This document shows, piece after piece, positions 1-13,500 of a stretch of DNA of 64,000 nt. Position 1 is the stretch's first letter, and the number at the start of each line of letters is the position of its first letter. The position numbers and the translations under genes were made by a program. A model generated the notes under the pieces. That model saw only the letters and a list, made by a program, of their open reading frames with translations, did no database searches and was not told where the DNA came from. The stretch covers positions 639,888 through 703,887 of the forward strand of contig NW_023998476.1 of NCBI RefSeq assembly GCF_014805625.2, written 5' to 3'. This stretch comes from Glossina fuscipes (taxonomy: Eukaryota > Arthropoda > Insecta > Diptera > Glossinidae).

Positions 1-220
1 TTTTTTTACAATCTTAATAGAGAGACTGTTAGGTATCGCATATACCAGCAATGCATGAACATGGCTTAATTTGTTCAAAATAGGAGGCATTGATTAAAAC
101 TATCCTTTATTATCAGTTACGAGGTATAGAACTCACCTAAAACATTCGGAAGAATTACAAAATTAATTTCGCAAAATGCTATGCAAAAATTAAAAAAACG
201 TGAATCAAGTCTTGAAAATG

Positions 221-1126
221 GTTTTTTATACCCACCAGTGTAAGTGTAAGGGTATACTCATTTTGTTTGTTTCTATAATATAAGCAACATCCGAAAGTAG
301 GCTTCAGAGACTCTATAAAGTGTATACATCCTTGACCGGCGTGAAGTTCTGAATTGATTAAGACATGTCTGCCCGTTTGTATGGTGTTTGTTGTTGGCAC
401 TCTCCTGGTGGCAGAAATAAAGGTAAGGACTTCAAACTTGGTAGAAGCATTGGAAGTCTTTGCACGCAGATAGATATTGAAAATGTACCAAAGTTGTCGA
501 AGGACACGTCCACAATATCACGAGAACGGAGAACACCTCTGTTTTTCAGAAGGAAAAAAAATTGGTGTTTTGCTAATTATTCGTAAACTAAAGCAAGTAA
601 ATCTACAAAAATTTGGGCGCATATTCTATGGGTGAGGCTCTAGTACTTATACAAGAATGGAAAAAATTAGCTACGCTTGCCCACTGTTGTAGTGCATCAA
701 AATTTAATTATCTTTTTCATTCCCTTTATAAAGCGCGGGAGTAATTTTCGAAATTCCCAAAAAGTATATACATATAAGTTCCTGGTCAGGCTAAAATTCC
801 GTCTGCTCAACATCGCAGTGTCTTTAGTAAATATGCTCACGTTTGCAAACGAGTTTGGAAATGAACCAAACTTTTCAAAAAACACGTCTATAAAGCCCAC
901 ACGTCTGTGCGACAAACCCTGTGATGACTTTGCTTTCCGTGTTTTTTGCCCGTTACTTATCTAAGTCTTTACTTTCACTCTGAAAGCAGGAAAAATCAGC
1001 CGCGTCCATCCAATGTTGTAGAATGTGAAAATTTAGTTATTTTTCTCTTTTCAGTCTTTTTTTTTGGGATAACGGTGATGGGTATAAAAGATTTGATCAC
1101 GACCGAATATAATTTTCGTACTTATT
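221..1126 (+). mobile_element. DINE-1/INE-1-like (Helitron-associated) repeat copy, full length
   Basis: Starts TTTTTTATACCCACCAGTG, with the block 'AGACTCTATAAAGTGTATACATCCTTGA' (split 323-350), a 'CTGAATTGATTAAGACATGTCTGCCCGT' equivalent of the Drosophila INE-1 pyrimidine-rich box, and ends near GACCGAATATAATTTTCGTACTT. A second, diverged version of the 5' half recurs at about 725-800. Small ORFs across the region are incidental. Confidence 0.75.
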
Positions 1127-1130
1127 TTTT

Positions 1131-2594
1131 TTTTTTTAATATTTTTACTTGATTATTATTCGAAAATGTGGTCTTAACGAAGTGCATTGTTGAGAAAGTT
1201 TTGCAGAACAAAGTCCAGTGGGGACATTAAAACGCCGTAAGCTAACCCTTGACAATTTTTACCGAGTCATTAACAAGTTCTGTGGCCTGACATCGCGGTG
1301 GAGAAGACGACGCCTTTTCTATAGCAAGATTTCTTTTCTGTTCACGCACCAAACCCAAATTTCCTTTTACGTAGCGTCAATTCACTACGCGGCTTCATTC
1401 ATCCATCTGTATTTTTACAAGCGTGCCCATCGTTTCGTTTTATTTCAGCAGCGATTCACCGTTGAAAATTGGGTGCAAAAGCAAAGGATTCAAAAATTTT
1501 TGTTTTAGTCAGCGATGTCCTAAGAAGAAACGTTTCGCAGCAATGTCATAAAATGTTGGTTGACCACATCACGGCGCGCGAAATTCCCAAAGCGGAAGCG
1601 TGCAAACAATTTGCCTGCAGTGAATTTCGATAAAGCGACCGTAAACACCGTAAACATCACTATTATTTTCACAAGCTTGCGAACTGAATCAATAAGTGTT
1701 GCAACGTCATTTGTTTGTAATACTAAAGCAAATCGAATCTTAAGCTACCATTAGAGAAAAAAGCCACGATCTCTTTTCTTGATCCAATGCTTTTATTAAT
1801 AACTTGTTTTTGTTAAGGCAACGCACATAGACGGGGTAAAATTGATATCGGATGACTTTTGCACAGCATCGGAATTAATAAAGTCGTCTTTAAAAAAACC
1901 GTAGCGTGCCATATTTGTCCTTCGACAAGCATGGATTTCCTACTTGTTTCTTCCAAAAATATTCTAAACTAAGAGAGAAAATTTTATAAATAATGTCTTA
2001 ATAACCACGTGATGTTGGAATAATACAATGTAAAAAAAGTAACACAATTATAAAGAAACACAATTTGACTATTAAAAGAAAGTCTAATAAAATTGTACTG
2101 AAAAAAAAAAACCAAAAAAAAAAAATTTTAGTTTCTTTCTTTATATGCGTCTTTTAACAGAAGTTTATTTATTGACATTAATTAACACTTTTGAACCGTC
2201 TAATGTAACCACAACGACAATAAGGCAATCCGCTGATCTAGACACAATCCCGTCATCAAAAGCCAGTTAGTCTACAATTCGTAGAAACAACCAAAGTTTT
2301 ACTTAAGTGTAATTAAATGAAAACTTCCGGTCGCTTGAAAAAATTGAAGAATCTTGGCATCAATTACATTAAACTAAAGAAGTGGAAGGAGGAAGCGAAA
2401 GCCACACACAAGACTTGCTTGCTACTACTGCCCCAATAGCAACAATAACAACAATAGCAACAACAAAAACATCAAGAAGATGCAATATTTTTAATGGGTG
2501 ACAATTGCGCTCCGCAGTTTTTGTGAATGAATGAATGAATGAGCATTCAATTTTCTTTGCTTACAATACAAACATGCAAACATACACACACACA

Positions 2595-2633
<39 letters not shown>

Positions 2634-5600
2634 ATACATACAAACGACAAATACGGCAATTTTTACGTGAAGACAATTTGTCATTGTGCGGTCATTATGA
2701 TGATGGAAGTTATGTGTATGCAGTAAAATTTGAAAGATCTAAATATATGTGTGCGCTCAAGCACATATGAGAGTAAACGCTGTTCGATGGTAATTTGCCA
2801 TCTGAGCCAATTAGTCTAATCAAGTGTGTAAGGAGGTATAAAGACAATGACTTGCAAGTAAGTAGAAGAAGACCTTAATATGTGTGCTTGCGTATCTCTA
2901 TGTAAATAATGATGTTCCTGATTATTATAATGTACTTCACTTGTGATATAGAGTGCATTAAGTTTGGGATGTGCTCGCAATAGTCAGAAACACCAATGGA
3001 TTTTGATTCATTTTCCGAGTCCTATGTCTTTTCGTGTTAAATTTGTAGGTCTTAAGCTTTGGTTGGTTTGATATGACACGTTTTGAGGCAGCGGCCGACC
3101 CTGTGACTATTCCATATAACCCATGTAACCATTCCTATGAAATTTGATTTTTTTTTATACGGCAAAACTGTCTAATTTTTAATATTTCATCAACAAAAAC
3201 ATCTGTCCATCTTGTGAAATCACAAGTAAATTTACTAAACAGGCTAAGTGTGAAGCAGTTATGGCTATTTGTTGACATCTCGTAAACAGTCAGTGGCAAC
3301 AAAGTCGAATATTTAATAATGTATGACAAGAATGAGTGAAGAATAACAATAACTTCGACAAGTCAATGCAGATGCGAACAAGATGTAATTTTCCGTATTT
3401 TACCGCGAAAATAAGTGTAGAACTGTATGCGATTTGGTGTAAGGTATTTAATGCTCTGCTTTATCCGACTATGATGTTTTTAATTGCTTTTATATAAGGG
3501 CGGTTGTAGAAGTATAGAGCTCTTGACTTGAGTTACCTTACTTATTGTTTTAGGAGCGTAACGTGATGAAGCTATATATTCGCCGTGCTGGAATTGTTCC
3601 AGCGACGCTACGGTTTTGCATGTTTACAAGCCTCTTTTTAAGCGATTTTAATATTTTAATATTAGTTACGGTCAGTAAGTTGCAGAAGCAGTATATATAT
3701 GAGATGAGATGAGATCAACACTTCTAAAAAGTACTAGCGGTCTCGCATGTCTATTCAGTGTAATTCAGCTTCCGAGGGGTTCGTTCAAAAACGTGGCACA
3801 AAGCTCAGTTTATGTCGATTAGTTTCACACATAGACAGCACAGACTTCTGCTTGATATTTAGCAGTTCATGCAAAGTATGAATTTCTTTTTTTCTTGTAA
3901 AGATCGAACATAGCGTTTCTAGTCATCATTATGAGTTTTGCTAATAAGTCAAAGTTGGTTATTGTAGCTTCTTCGCTCTTCAGCATTAATTATTATACCC
4001 TTCAAACTCATTATTTAGCGCAGTTTGCATGTAATGCACACATCTTCAAAGCAACAAATCTAACTTCTAGGGACAAGGGTGCCGGCACTGCTGTGCTACA
4101 CACTTCCATTGTCAAATAGTGTTATAGTTGATACGCAAACATTTTGAAGCCTGGCATGCTAACACTGTATCGGCTCAAGACTTTGTAGACTTACTGACAT
4201 ATGGCAACAAACAATTAGATTGTTTAAAACAAAAATTGCTTCATATAAAAGAAGAAGAATAAGAGAAATGCATGTAATTAATGGAAACTGACAGCTCTGA
4301 TAATTTAAAATCTATATTTGTATAAATTGTGCTCAAACCGGATACTGTTGCTCGCATAAATTCTCGCAGTAATCAAGTCAGCTGTAAAAAAAAATATAAC
4401 ACAATTACTAGAACTAAGGTTTGCTTTGATTTCCCTTCATAGGTACTTATAAATGTGCTTATGTGAACCAACTTAAATTAATTTGCATAATTTGAACGTT
4501 CAGATCAATTTACTATCAATATAAATTTAACATAAGTCTCGTTCGCATAGGGGATAGACAAAAGATGGAAGAGAACACAACAACTTATTATACGAATGCC
4601 ATTATCTTTACAAGTTATTAGAGAAACGAAAAAAACCTTATGTGCTGTCTGTGTATATGGGCAAGTGATGTGGTGTCTTCTCAACATGGGCTCTATTGTG
4701 GTAAATATGCTTTAATGACCGTCGGTCAAAGCAACTCATTTTTACTGCCAACTCGGTTGTTGTCCTCACCACCTTTAGTGCAAAAATAAAAAAAAAAAGA
4801 AGAAAGTCATGCGTAAGTATAAGTATATATCTGTGTGTGGGGGAAATAGTTATTCTTTACGAACATTCTTGGCACACAACTGATATCCACAATCAACCAA
4901 GTAACTAATCAAAACTAGAAGCATACCGAGCGTGTCCATATGAACATGAGCTTGTAATGTAATGGCATTAGCATAGATAAACATATTTCCCTATAGAGGG
5001 GTCTTGTGAAAAATGATATCACAAATTGTACGCATTTGTAAAATTATCTGGTTGATGATAGTAAAAATATAAGAGCAAAAGGTAAAAAAAAGGAAAAGCG
5101 CATAACGATTCGGAAAATTAGAAAATGGGTTGATTGGATAAGATTTACGAAAAAATATACTGACAGTATGTAATGTTTAAAGCGAGTGATCTGAATGATT
5201 TCATGAAATCTTCGATGGCAAGATATAAACGCTTATTTACGCAATTTGTTGGCAAACCATGAGAGTAATTTAATTCCTTCACGGTTGAACTTCATTTACA
5301 TAGATTTCTATCCACAGCAACTTGCGCACGTTTCACACGATGGCTTTTTAAAGTCAACTACATGCGTAACTACGAAATTGAATCAAAGCTTTGGCACTAA
5401 GTCTCCTTTTAGTACTTGAATGACAATCAAAATATTCATTTTTTTTTTTTTAAATTTCTGCCGGCTATTTTGTATGACTGTTTAGCTTTTGAAGAAAGAA
5501 TATCCTGTGAAGACATTAATCGATGACACTGTCAGTAGAAGAGAGCTTAAAAAAATTATTATTACTAAAATGTTTTTCATAACAACCGAAAGGCGGCGAG

Positions 5601-5639
5601 GATGTACACTTTATTAAATCCTTTACCCTTTACCTTTAA
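1131..5639. other. No gene seen; simple repeats only
   Basis: Holds the CA and AATG microsatellites near 2530-2640 and CAA-rich text at 2440-2470. ORFs are short and without start or splice context. 1218-1760 is slightly less AT-rich but unrecognised. Confidence 0.6.
2584..2638. repeat. (CA)n microsatellite
   Basis: About 55 bases of CA repeats with a few TA interruptions; an (AATG)4 run precedes it at 2524-2542. Confidence 0.95.
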
Positions 5640-6062
5640 GGAAGCTCCGGATAACTTATCATGCATATGTATGTTTCTAAGCAGTATCGTATCCTGAATC
5701 GATTTAGACATGTTCGCATACGGCCATGTCTCGATCGCAAATTTGGCGAAAATCTTGTAAATTTTTGCGAGCAAATTTTTTCTATTGAAAATCTACTAAA
5801 CCGGTCATAGAAGACGTCCACAACAACGGCTGGCTGCCTGTTTTGCGCACTTTGCGCATAACTTATAACCTAAAGCAGTTACAAATTTCTCCGTATATTC
5901 TATGGGTTATTTTACAGTACATTCCCACACTTTGCAATATTGAAATTTGTAAGTCAATGGAGCGATGTAAGGGGCATTTCCGTATGTCTGATCGTGTTAA
6001 AATTTTGCAAACAGCTTTCTTTCCGATGGTAATGCAATCTGATATAGTCAAATTTTCTGTAT
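5640..6062 (+). mobile_element. Diverged DINE-like fragment
   Basis: CAGTATCGTATCCTGAATCG followed by ATTTAGACATGTTCGC at about 5682-5717 matches the diagnostic box of the other copies; downstream 'ATTCTATGGGTTATT' at about 5896 matches their internal section. Both ends are eroded. Confidence 0.5.
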
Positions 6063-6710
6063 AATCAAAATGCCGATCGCTACAAAGTAGCGGCTGATGA
6101 TTTTTTTAAGCATGCGTTAATATGGGTATCAAATAAAAGAGCTTAGGGAGTAGAATATAACAAACTAAAATAGATAATTCAAGGTGGAATTCACTAAAAG
6201 AAAAAAGTAAATTATATCAAAAAAAAATTTGTCTAAATAAGATGTGTTTAAGTGAACTAATAGGCGGAAGTAAGTTTTGTCCGAGTAACTTTTATGGGAT
6301 CTTAGGACGTTTAGAAAAAAATGAATATCTCATAACCTAGAAAATTAAGCGTCCCAAGCTTTTGTATGTAGCCACATAAAAGTGAATGAGGAAATCTTTA
6401 TTTGCCCCTTTTTGATTTGCTTAAATTAGAAACTTAGATTAAAAGAAATTAATTGTGTAAATGATTTTTTTTCCCAAAATTGATCAAAGGAGATGCTTTG
6501 ACCTTTTATTGTCCACCAGTATTTTTGTTTTGTCTAAGCTCCATGACTAACTGAATCAAGATTTTCTATGATCAAAATAGATAATGCGCATTGAGATTTT
6601 ATTACAAAATTGGAACAGATTAAAAGTAAGAAAAATGTCTAAAATACAACTGTATGCGTAGTTACAAATTCCATTGTTGCTTTCTTTACACCTTACGCTA
6701 TTTTTGTATT

Positions 6711-7585
6711 TACACTGAAGGATGAGGGGTATATTCATTTTGTCAAAATGTTTACATCGCCCAGAAGGGAGCATTAGAGACTCCGCAAAGCATATATATA
6801 TTCTTAATCAGCATTATATTCTAAACCGATTTAAGTATGTTTGTCTGTCGGTCCGTCTGTGAGGTCCGTTGTAAAGATTCTGTAGGCCGCAAAACTTAAA
6901 CGATCGACCTTAAATTTGTCAGAAACATTGGAAGTTCTTGCACACAGGTTGGTATTGCAAATGGACCATATCGATTCAAGGGACATGCCTACAGCACCAT
7001 GTAAACCGAGAAAGTGTTTCAAAAGCAATAAAAAGTCGCTTTTACGCTCGTTACTCATAAGCTAAAGCAGATAAGTGTAGTAAATTTTGAAGGCATATTT
7101 TATGGGCGATGCTGTAGCCTCTGTACAAAAATGGAAAAAATTGACTACGGCCGCCCAAAAGCATAGCGTCCCAAAATTAATTTTCTTTTTTTAACACCTT
7201 TATAAGGCGCAGAAACAAGCTTCAAAACCCCCATCAAGCATATAAATTCTTCGCCGTAAGCGATTCTTCTTCGTATGCACCTAAACATGTCCGTCTGTCT
7301 ATTTGCTCAACTGTATAGTGTTTGTGGTAAATATTCTCCCGTCAGCGAAAGTAAAGATATCGCCTAGAAATTTGCAAAAGAATTTGAAAATGACTTAAAC
7401 TTTTTCAAGAAAACGCCAACAGCGCCCGTGCACATATGCGACAAAAACCCTTATTATGAAAGTAGAAAAAATCGGGCGCCCCCATTCCCTGAAAATTTAA
7501 TTCTTTTACTATTTTTGCGTTTTTTTAGAAAACGTTGATGGGTATGAAGATTTCGGTCATGATCGAATACAATTTCTTACATATT
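6711..7585 (+). mobile_element. DINE-1-like repeat copy, near full length
   Basis: Starts GAAGGATGAGGGGTATATTC, continues with AAAGCATATATATATTCTTA and a GTTTGTCTGTCGGTCCGTCT box at about 6838, repeats a related half from about 7195, and ends with a TTTCGGTCATGATCGAA imperfect hairpin and AATTTCTTACATA. Confidence 0.75.
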
Positions 7586-10500
7586 TAAGATAATTGTGGT
7601 GGGCGTAAGCGATGAGGCTACAATTGCGCACAGTTTCCTTAGCATTGTTGAACGGTTTCATTAACTTTCAGCAAAATTCATTTAATATTCAAAATCCAGT
7701 AATCTTTGCAGCACCGAACAACACAAAATTCATAACTAAGAATTGCGAAGACCATTGATGCATATATTGGGAATTTGCTTAAGTTTTGGTGCGATTTTTT
7801 TAGTAAAATTGAACATTCGATTTCCATGTTTGGGAGAACGCCGGTGAAGCTGTCCATTAGTAGAAGGCGTTCGCATAATGAACAGTTTTAAACAGAAAAC
7901 ATCCTCTGTGTAGAACATCCTATATGTATATATTTACGGAATAAAGGTAGGATAGACGTAGGATACCGGTTGTTAGGTTAGATAATCGTCGTCGTTCGTT
8001 TTATGTCTAGATTTAAACCTTGCATGCAAAAACTTTATATTTCTGGGCAACTAAAAGTGCGGAGTTAGTGTGATGTGAACGCCTTTTCTGAGTCTCCATT
8101 ATAGGCCTCAATAAAGATTTGAAAATTGGGGGGAAACCAAATTGATTTTTGTCCTTCTGAAAACTTTTTTCCAGATACGTTTACGAATAATTTAACGAAC
8201 TTTCTATCATTGATTCGCACTGATGGTGTGAGTACTAAATTTGGTATACCATATAGTGGTTAGGAAATCTGGTTCACAAACTGACATATTCACCTTCAGT
8301 AGACTATACTTTCTAAAAGGCTAAAATAGACAAAAGTAATGGCTAGCATGAAATTCTGAGATTCGCAGAAAAAAGTAATCGCTAATCTTACACTTAGGCT
8401 TATATCGTGAGATGTGAGTGCCAGCAATATATTTATAATATCAATCAACAATTTGAAATAAAAGTGTCACTAATCAATCTATACCACTTGTTAGATTTGT
8501 TTTAGGAGGAAATCAGAGTTTTTCTTATGTTTTAATTACGTTTTATGAGAAAGCAAATTTCCAAAGGGTTTGTTAGAAATTCTTGTATACTGTCTTCCAA
8601 ACGCCGGTTTGCCTCGCTTAAAGTTTGAGCAGTCAAATGAAGAGCAATCACAAAGCAATGCCTTCTTTTCGATTTTTGACCTGTTTTAAGGCAACACCTC
8701 AAATTACACTCAATTTTGTAGGTCGGGTCAGATAAACAAATCACGTTTTATTTCTGAAGAATTGATGAGCGTGGAAAATCAATCAATGGGATCATAAAAT
8801 AAGGTGTAAATTGTTCAATTTGCTTTTAAAACGGCAAATGAACAAGTTCAGTAAGAATATTTGTTATTCTGTTTTTTTTTTTTTTGCTTTCTGGTACTGT
8901 TCGAAGGCCTAAAAATTACTAAAGCAAAGCAAAAGGTTCAGTTGCCAATGAACTCATGGCTGGTTGGTAATAATAATAACGTAGGCAACAGTAGTGACAG
9001 CGACAGCAGTAGAAGCAGCAGTCGGCAAAGAGTATCAACGTAATCGAAAAGTTTAACACCGTTGCAAATGTGAGTCAAAACGACGTTAAATTAGAGTAGA
9101 CAAAAAGATCATATTCATGATAATAATGGTGATGCCGATGGTGATGATGAAATTGAAAGCCGTAGAGATCATTGCAATACCAGCATCAGCATTATCAGCA
9201 AACACCGCCACCGCGACCATTAGCGATGGCAGAAACTGCACTCGCGTATGCATATTAAGACAGAAAATAAGGAAAATGATTTAGTAATTTGTTTTGCAGA
9301 GTGAGTGATCGAGTGATTGGTTAAAAAGAAGAGGGCGAAATATGTTGTCAAGAAATTTATGTGCATTTGGTTTTGATGAACGTAATTGGTTTCTGTGGTT
9401 TATTTTAGTTCGATGTTTCGCGTTAACGCTAAGCTGACTGACGTTTCTGTTCCATACTCAGTCGATGATGCGTTATGTCAATAGCGAAAAGGTGTTAAAA
9501 TCAACAAACAATTTAAAACGTGAAGTTCAACTTGAAAACTCGCAATAAAAAAAAAACGAAACAAATAGGGAAACGTATTATACTCCTCTCAGGACAAACC
9601 TTCAATGGCCATCATCTAAATCCATCACATTAGAGTGGTACAATATTTTGTTAAATATCGTGTCACTTGGTCATTTATGCTCGCTTTCTAGCTGTTCATA
9701 CAAATTATTTCAGGATTTCAATCAAAATGACTATCGTAGGTTGCAAGTTATAGTTTCTTGGACACAGTCGTAAGCGGACCATGTTCATTTTTTGCTTAAA
9801 ATCTAAAATAGTCGTCGTAAATGTGATGCGGAAGTGGTGTCCGCTACGAGTTATAAGCTGAAAGTGTTATTTATTGTGAAAATGATTGTGCCATTGAATC
9901 ACACCCAATTTTTATAGTGCACTAGGAGTGCTAATTGGTAGTATATATTACGAGGCCTTCTAAGAAAGGAGCTTGGATGGATAGAGACTCGAACCATTAA
10001 CAAGATTTTTAACAAGAATTTCTAAATGTTACCAATTAAAGAAATATTTCGCTTTGAATTACCAAATTCAATCTGAAGATGTTACCGTGGACCATGGATA
10101 GAAGAAAAAAAAATAAATGTGACAGTAATTTGGTTTAATAATTCAACCTATTCAAAGTGGATTGCACACAATGTGTGTAATCTTATTGAATTGACATTGT
10201 AAGTCAATATACAAAAAGTAATCATCAAGATACGATTGGTTGGACATAAGAAACATCTGAGAAGTTTTTAAATACAAAATTTCGTATTGTCTTCTATTTA
10301 GCCCCTACAGTTAATGATGCAGAGCCAGGACCATCAGGAATCAAAATAAACCAAAAAAAAATTTCTGCTCTTGGGGATGGTTTTCAAAAAAAAAAATGCA
10401 ACGTCTTAAATAGGCTAACCATTATCCCGTTAAAAGACAGGCTGTAAATATAAGATAGAGTTAGATGAGGGATCGTGACAGGCGATTTAATTTTCACATG

Positions 10501-13500
10501 TTTTTCAACTACGAAAAAGCAGGTGACGATTATTGACTAAAAACTTTACAAAAGAAACAGTGATTTCTATGGCATTAAGCTTGTTTAAAGTAAGAGCTGT
10601 TTGCTCAAACTTAAAACATTGTGTCAGATACAATTGGTTTTTTACTGTGTTGGTTTGTGCTAGTAATCTGATTGAACTATGTTGTGTCTGGTTGTTTTAC
10701 ATGGCCACACTACCGTGAGAACTTAACCCCAACGCGCCCCACGTGGCAAGGATTGTGAAAACACTCACTCAGCGTCCCGTGAGTAATTAATTCCCACATA
10801 ATGGCAGACTTATTGCCGCCGGAACAATTAGATTCCCTACTGCCTGATGAAGATGTATGTACGGATACTCTGATGAGAATGAGTCACTAAACCCTCTAAA
10901 CCCTCTGCTCGTCTGTGGATAATGCATCTGATTGACATGCAGCTCAACACCGAGCAGAAGCTCTTGTCGCGATATAGGCTAAGCACAGTCATCACGAAAC
11001 TTTTGCATTGCTTCGGGGGCTCGTGAAATTCATGATAGCAGATAAAATAAAGAAGAAAACGAAAGAAGAAATAGTAAAAGCCTCTGGTCAGACTTTGCAT
11101 CAGATCACTTGAAACTCCGTATTGGATAGAATCTGCAGAAATGTAGACCCAGTCAATGCAGTGCACATAAAAATCGTATTCCTACGGGGCGGGGAAGGTC
11201 TAATTCGACCTATTCCGTTTAGTAAGGGAAACGACACTAAACTGGGATTTATCGTAAGAGTCAAGAGCAATTCTCGCCTACTTACTGCTTTAAATAGACA
11301 AATACTGAATTCTCCCGAATTTGTTTAAAGATAATGATTCAAGCCTTGCACTTCCTTTCAAGGAATGCTAACATTCAAGGTTTATCAGCCTATTTGGATT
11401 GGCAGTGTGTGAGCTGAACAACACTACAGAAAGCAAATACGCCAACGGGAAAAGTTTGTAGGCATTTCGATTCAATGATGTTTGCTTTTTTAAAAAGTCC
11501 TTAAGAAAGGACTAAATTCGACTAGCGATTTGCTTGTGCTACGTCTCCTTTTTTTAATTAATATAAAATTGCAATTGATTTCTCATTGTTAAGGCATGTG
11601 GAAATATCTTTTACTGCCAATTAAGAAAAATTTCTTGTTAACACTTCGGCTATTATGATGATGAAGATAGCGTTAGATTTCGAAATGGTTACAAAATAAC
11701 TGTTTCATCTTTTTTGTAACTGTTAAGCGTTTCATTTATTTAAGAGGATAGGCAATATAAAAGAAATTTCATTAATTCATTCTGCATATAATCGCCCAGA
11801 GAGAAGCATAGTATAAAGGTTGTGAGCCACATTTTCTATTCTCTTGTCGCGTCTAGAATAAGACACTTTTAAATAGCCAGCAGCCACAATGTGTTGATGG
11901 GTTGATGGTGATATTGTGCATTGCATCGTCATAAAAAATTAAAGCTACATCAAGAAGTTCTTTTAGCCAAGCAGGCAAAGGCAAGAATGCACAATTCTCA
12001 AAGAATTTTAGAACGAATTCGCGGAGGATAAAATAAGACAAAGAAAATTGAAAAAAAAGCATTGCTGAAGAAGTTCGAAAGATAAATAAAGCATATCTCA
12101 CGCACATTGCAGTTCAAGAAGAGGAAAAAGAGATTTGGGCATCGACAATTGTTTGCCAAGACAACTAACCTCAAAACGAAACTTATGTACAACTAATGAG
12201 TTGAAGCAGTTCAAAGAGTATAAACAATAACTTAGGACCGTAGACTTCTAAGATATTGTTTGTGGTTGACCAACAAAAAAAAAAAATACAAATTTTCTTG
12301 AAAAAGTAGAATGTTAGAATTATCGAGGTTAGCATTTTCAAGTTGGTTTCATAGTCAGACTTTAGAAATAAAAAAAAGAAAAAACAAAAAACAAGAAAAA
12401 CCAAAATAAATAAAATGAATATTGCGATTATTTACTCTGCACCATAACGGTGTGTGTGTGTGCGTGGTATGTGTTTTGTAGGTTTTGCTCAATTTTCTTC
12501 CAAGATTTATGAAGATTGTTTGTCTATATGTGTATATATATCTATGCGAGTGTGTGTGTAGGTTTATGTATACTTTAAATTGTTTAAAAATGCTTTTAAA
12601 GTAATAACAATAATTTGATGTTGTTGTTGGTAGTTTTTTTTTCATACAAAAGTTTATTATAGATATTTTCGCTGAGAATTACCTAAAAGAGAATTTAACG
12701 GGAAAAGCAATTTAGATAAATTGTATTTAATTAAAAGTATTTGTGCATGGAAATGTTTGTGTGTGTACATGCTTAGAAGCGAACGTATATAACCAAGGGA
12801 ATTACTAACCACAACGCAGATCATAGTACGTACAGAATAAATGCCCCTATAACATTAATTAACACTTTTCAAAGTGACCTCAAATAGCTTTCGACCAATG
12901 TCAACGAAAAACCTCCTATCAGCGGTCATCCCTTAACATTTGTCGTCGAAAAATTATTCACTTCTATAATTGTTAACAAGAGTTTCATTTGATTTTGATT
13001 AGTTTCTATTATTTATTGAAAACGCGGGTATTTCTCATAATCACTACTGCGGGAATGAAGGAGAGAGGAAGAAGTTGTTGCTGAAAAAATAAGTGATTGT
13101 TGATTATAATTATTCCTTGAACAGAAGCAAAATCTAGAAAGCAAGAAACACGCAGATACTTAGTTACGGATTACTAAACGTCTCCAGCTGCAGTGAAATT
13201 AATTATTCCCTTACTCTTTTGCGGAGTGTGAGTGCTTACAGGCTAATATAACTAATTACTATGAAAAATCGAGCTCTATTTCTTCATCAGCCCATCTTTC
13301 CTTCATGTTCTTTACCTTTTTAAATAATATTTCTATTTTTAAACGTTGCTCACGACAATTGGTTTGATCAGGCCATAACAGATTCTAGGCTTCTTATTTT
13401 TTCAATGATTTACAGTATATATATGCATACTACCGTAAAAAATATGTGTATTGCGTGAACTTGTTGAATTTAAGACGATATCGCTTGCGTTGTTAGAATT

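Noticed and set aside
365..964. Small plus-strand ORFs in the first kilobase
   Set aside because: They lie inside a DINE-like repeat and do not recur as open frames in the other copies.
2491..2726. ORFs rich in Cys-Val or Thr-His
   Set aside because: Translations of the CA microsatellite.
10837..11166. 109-codon minus-strand ORF
   Set aside because: No motif, aromatic-rich random composition, no start or splice context; overlapping plus frames are equally unconvincing.
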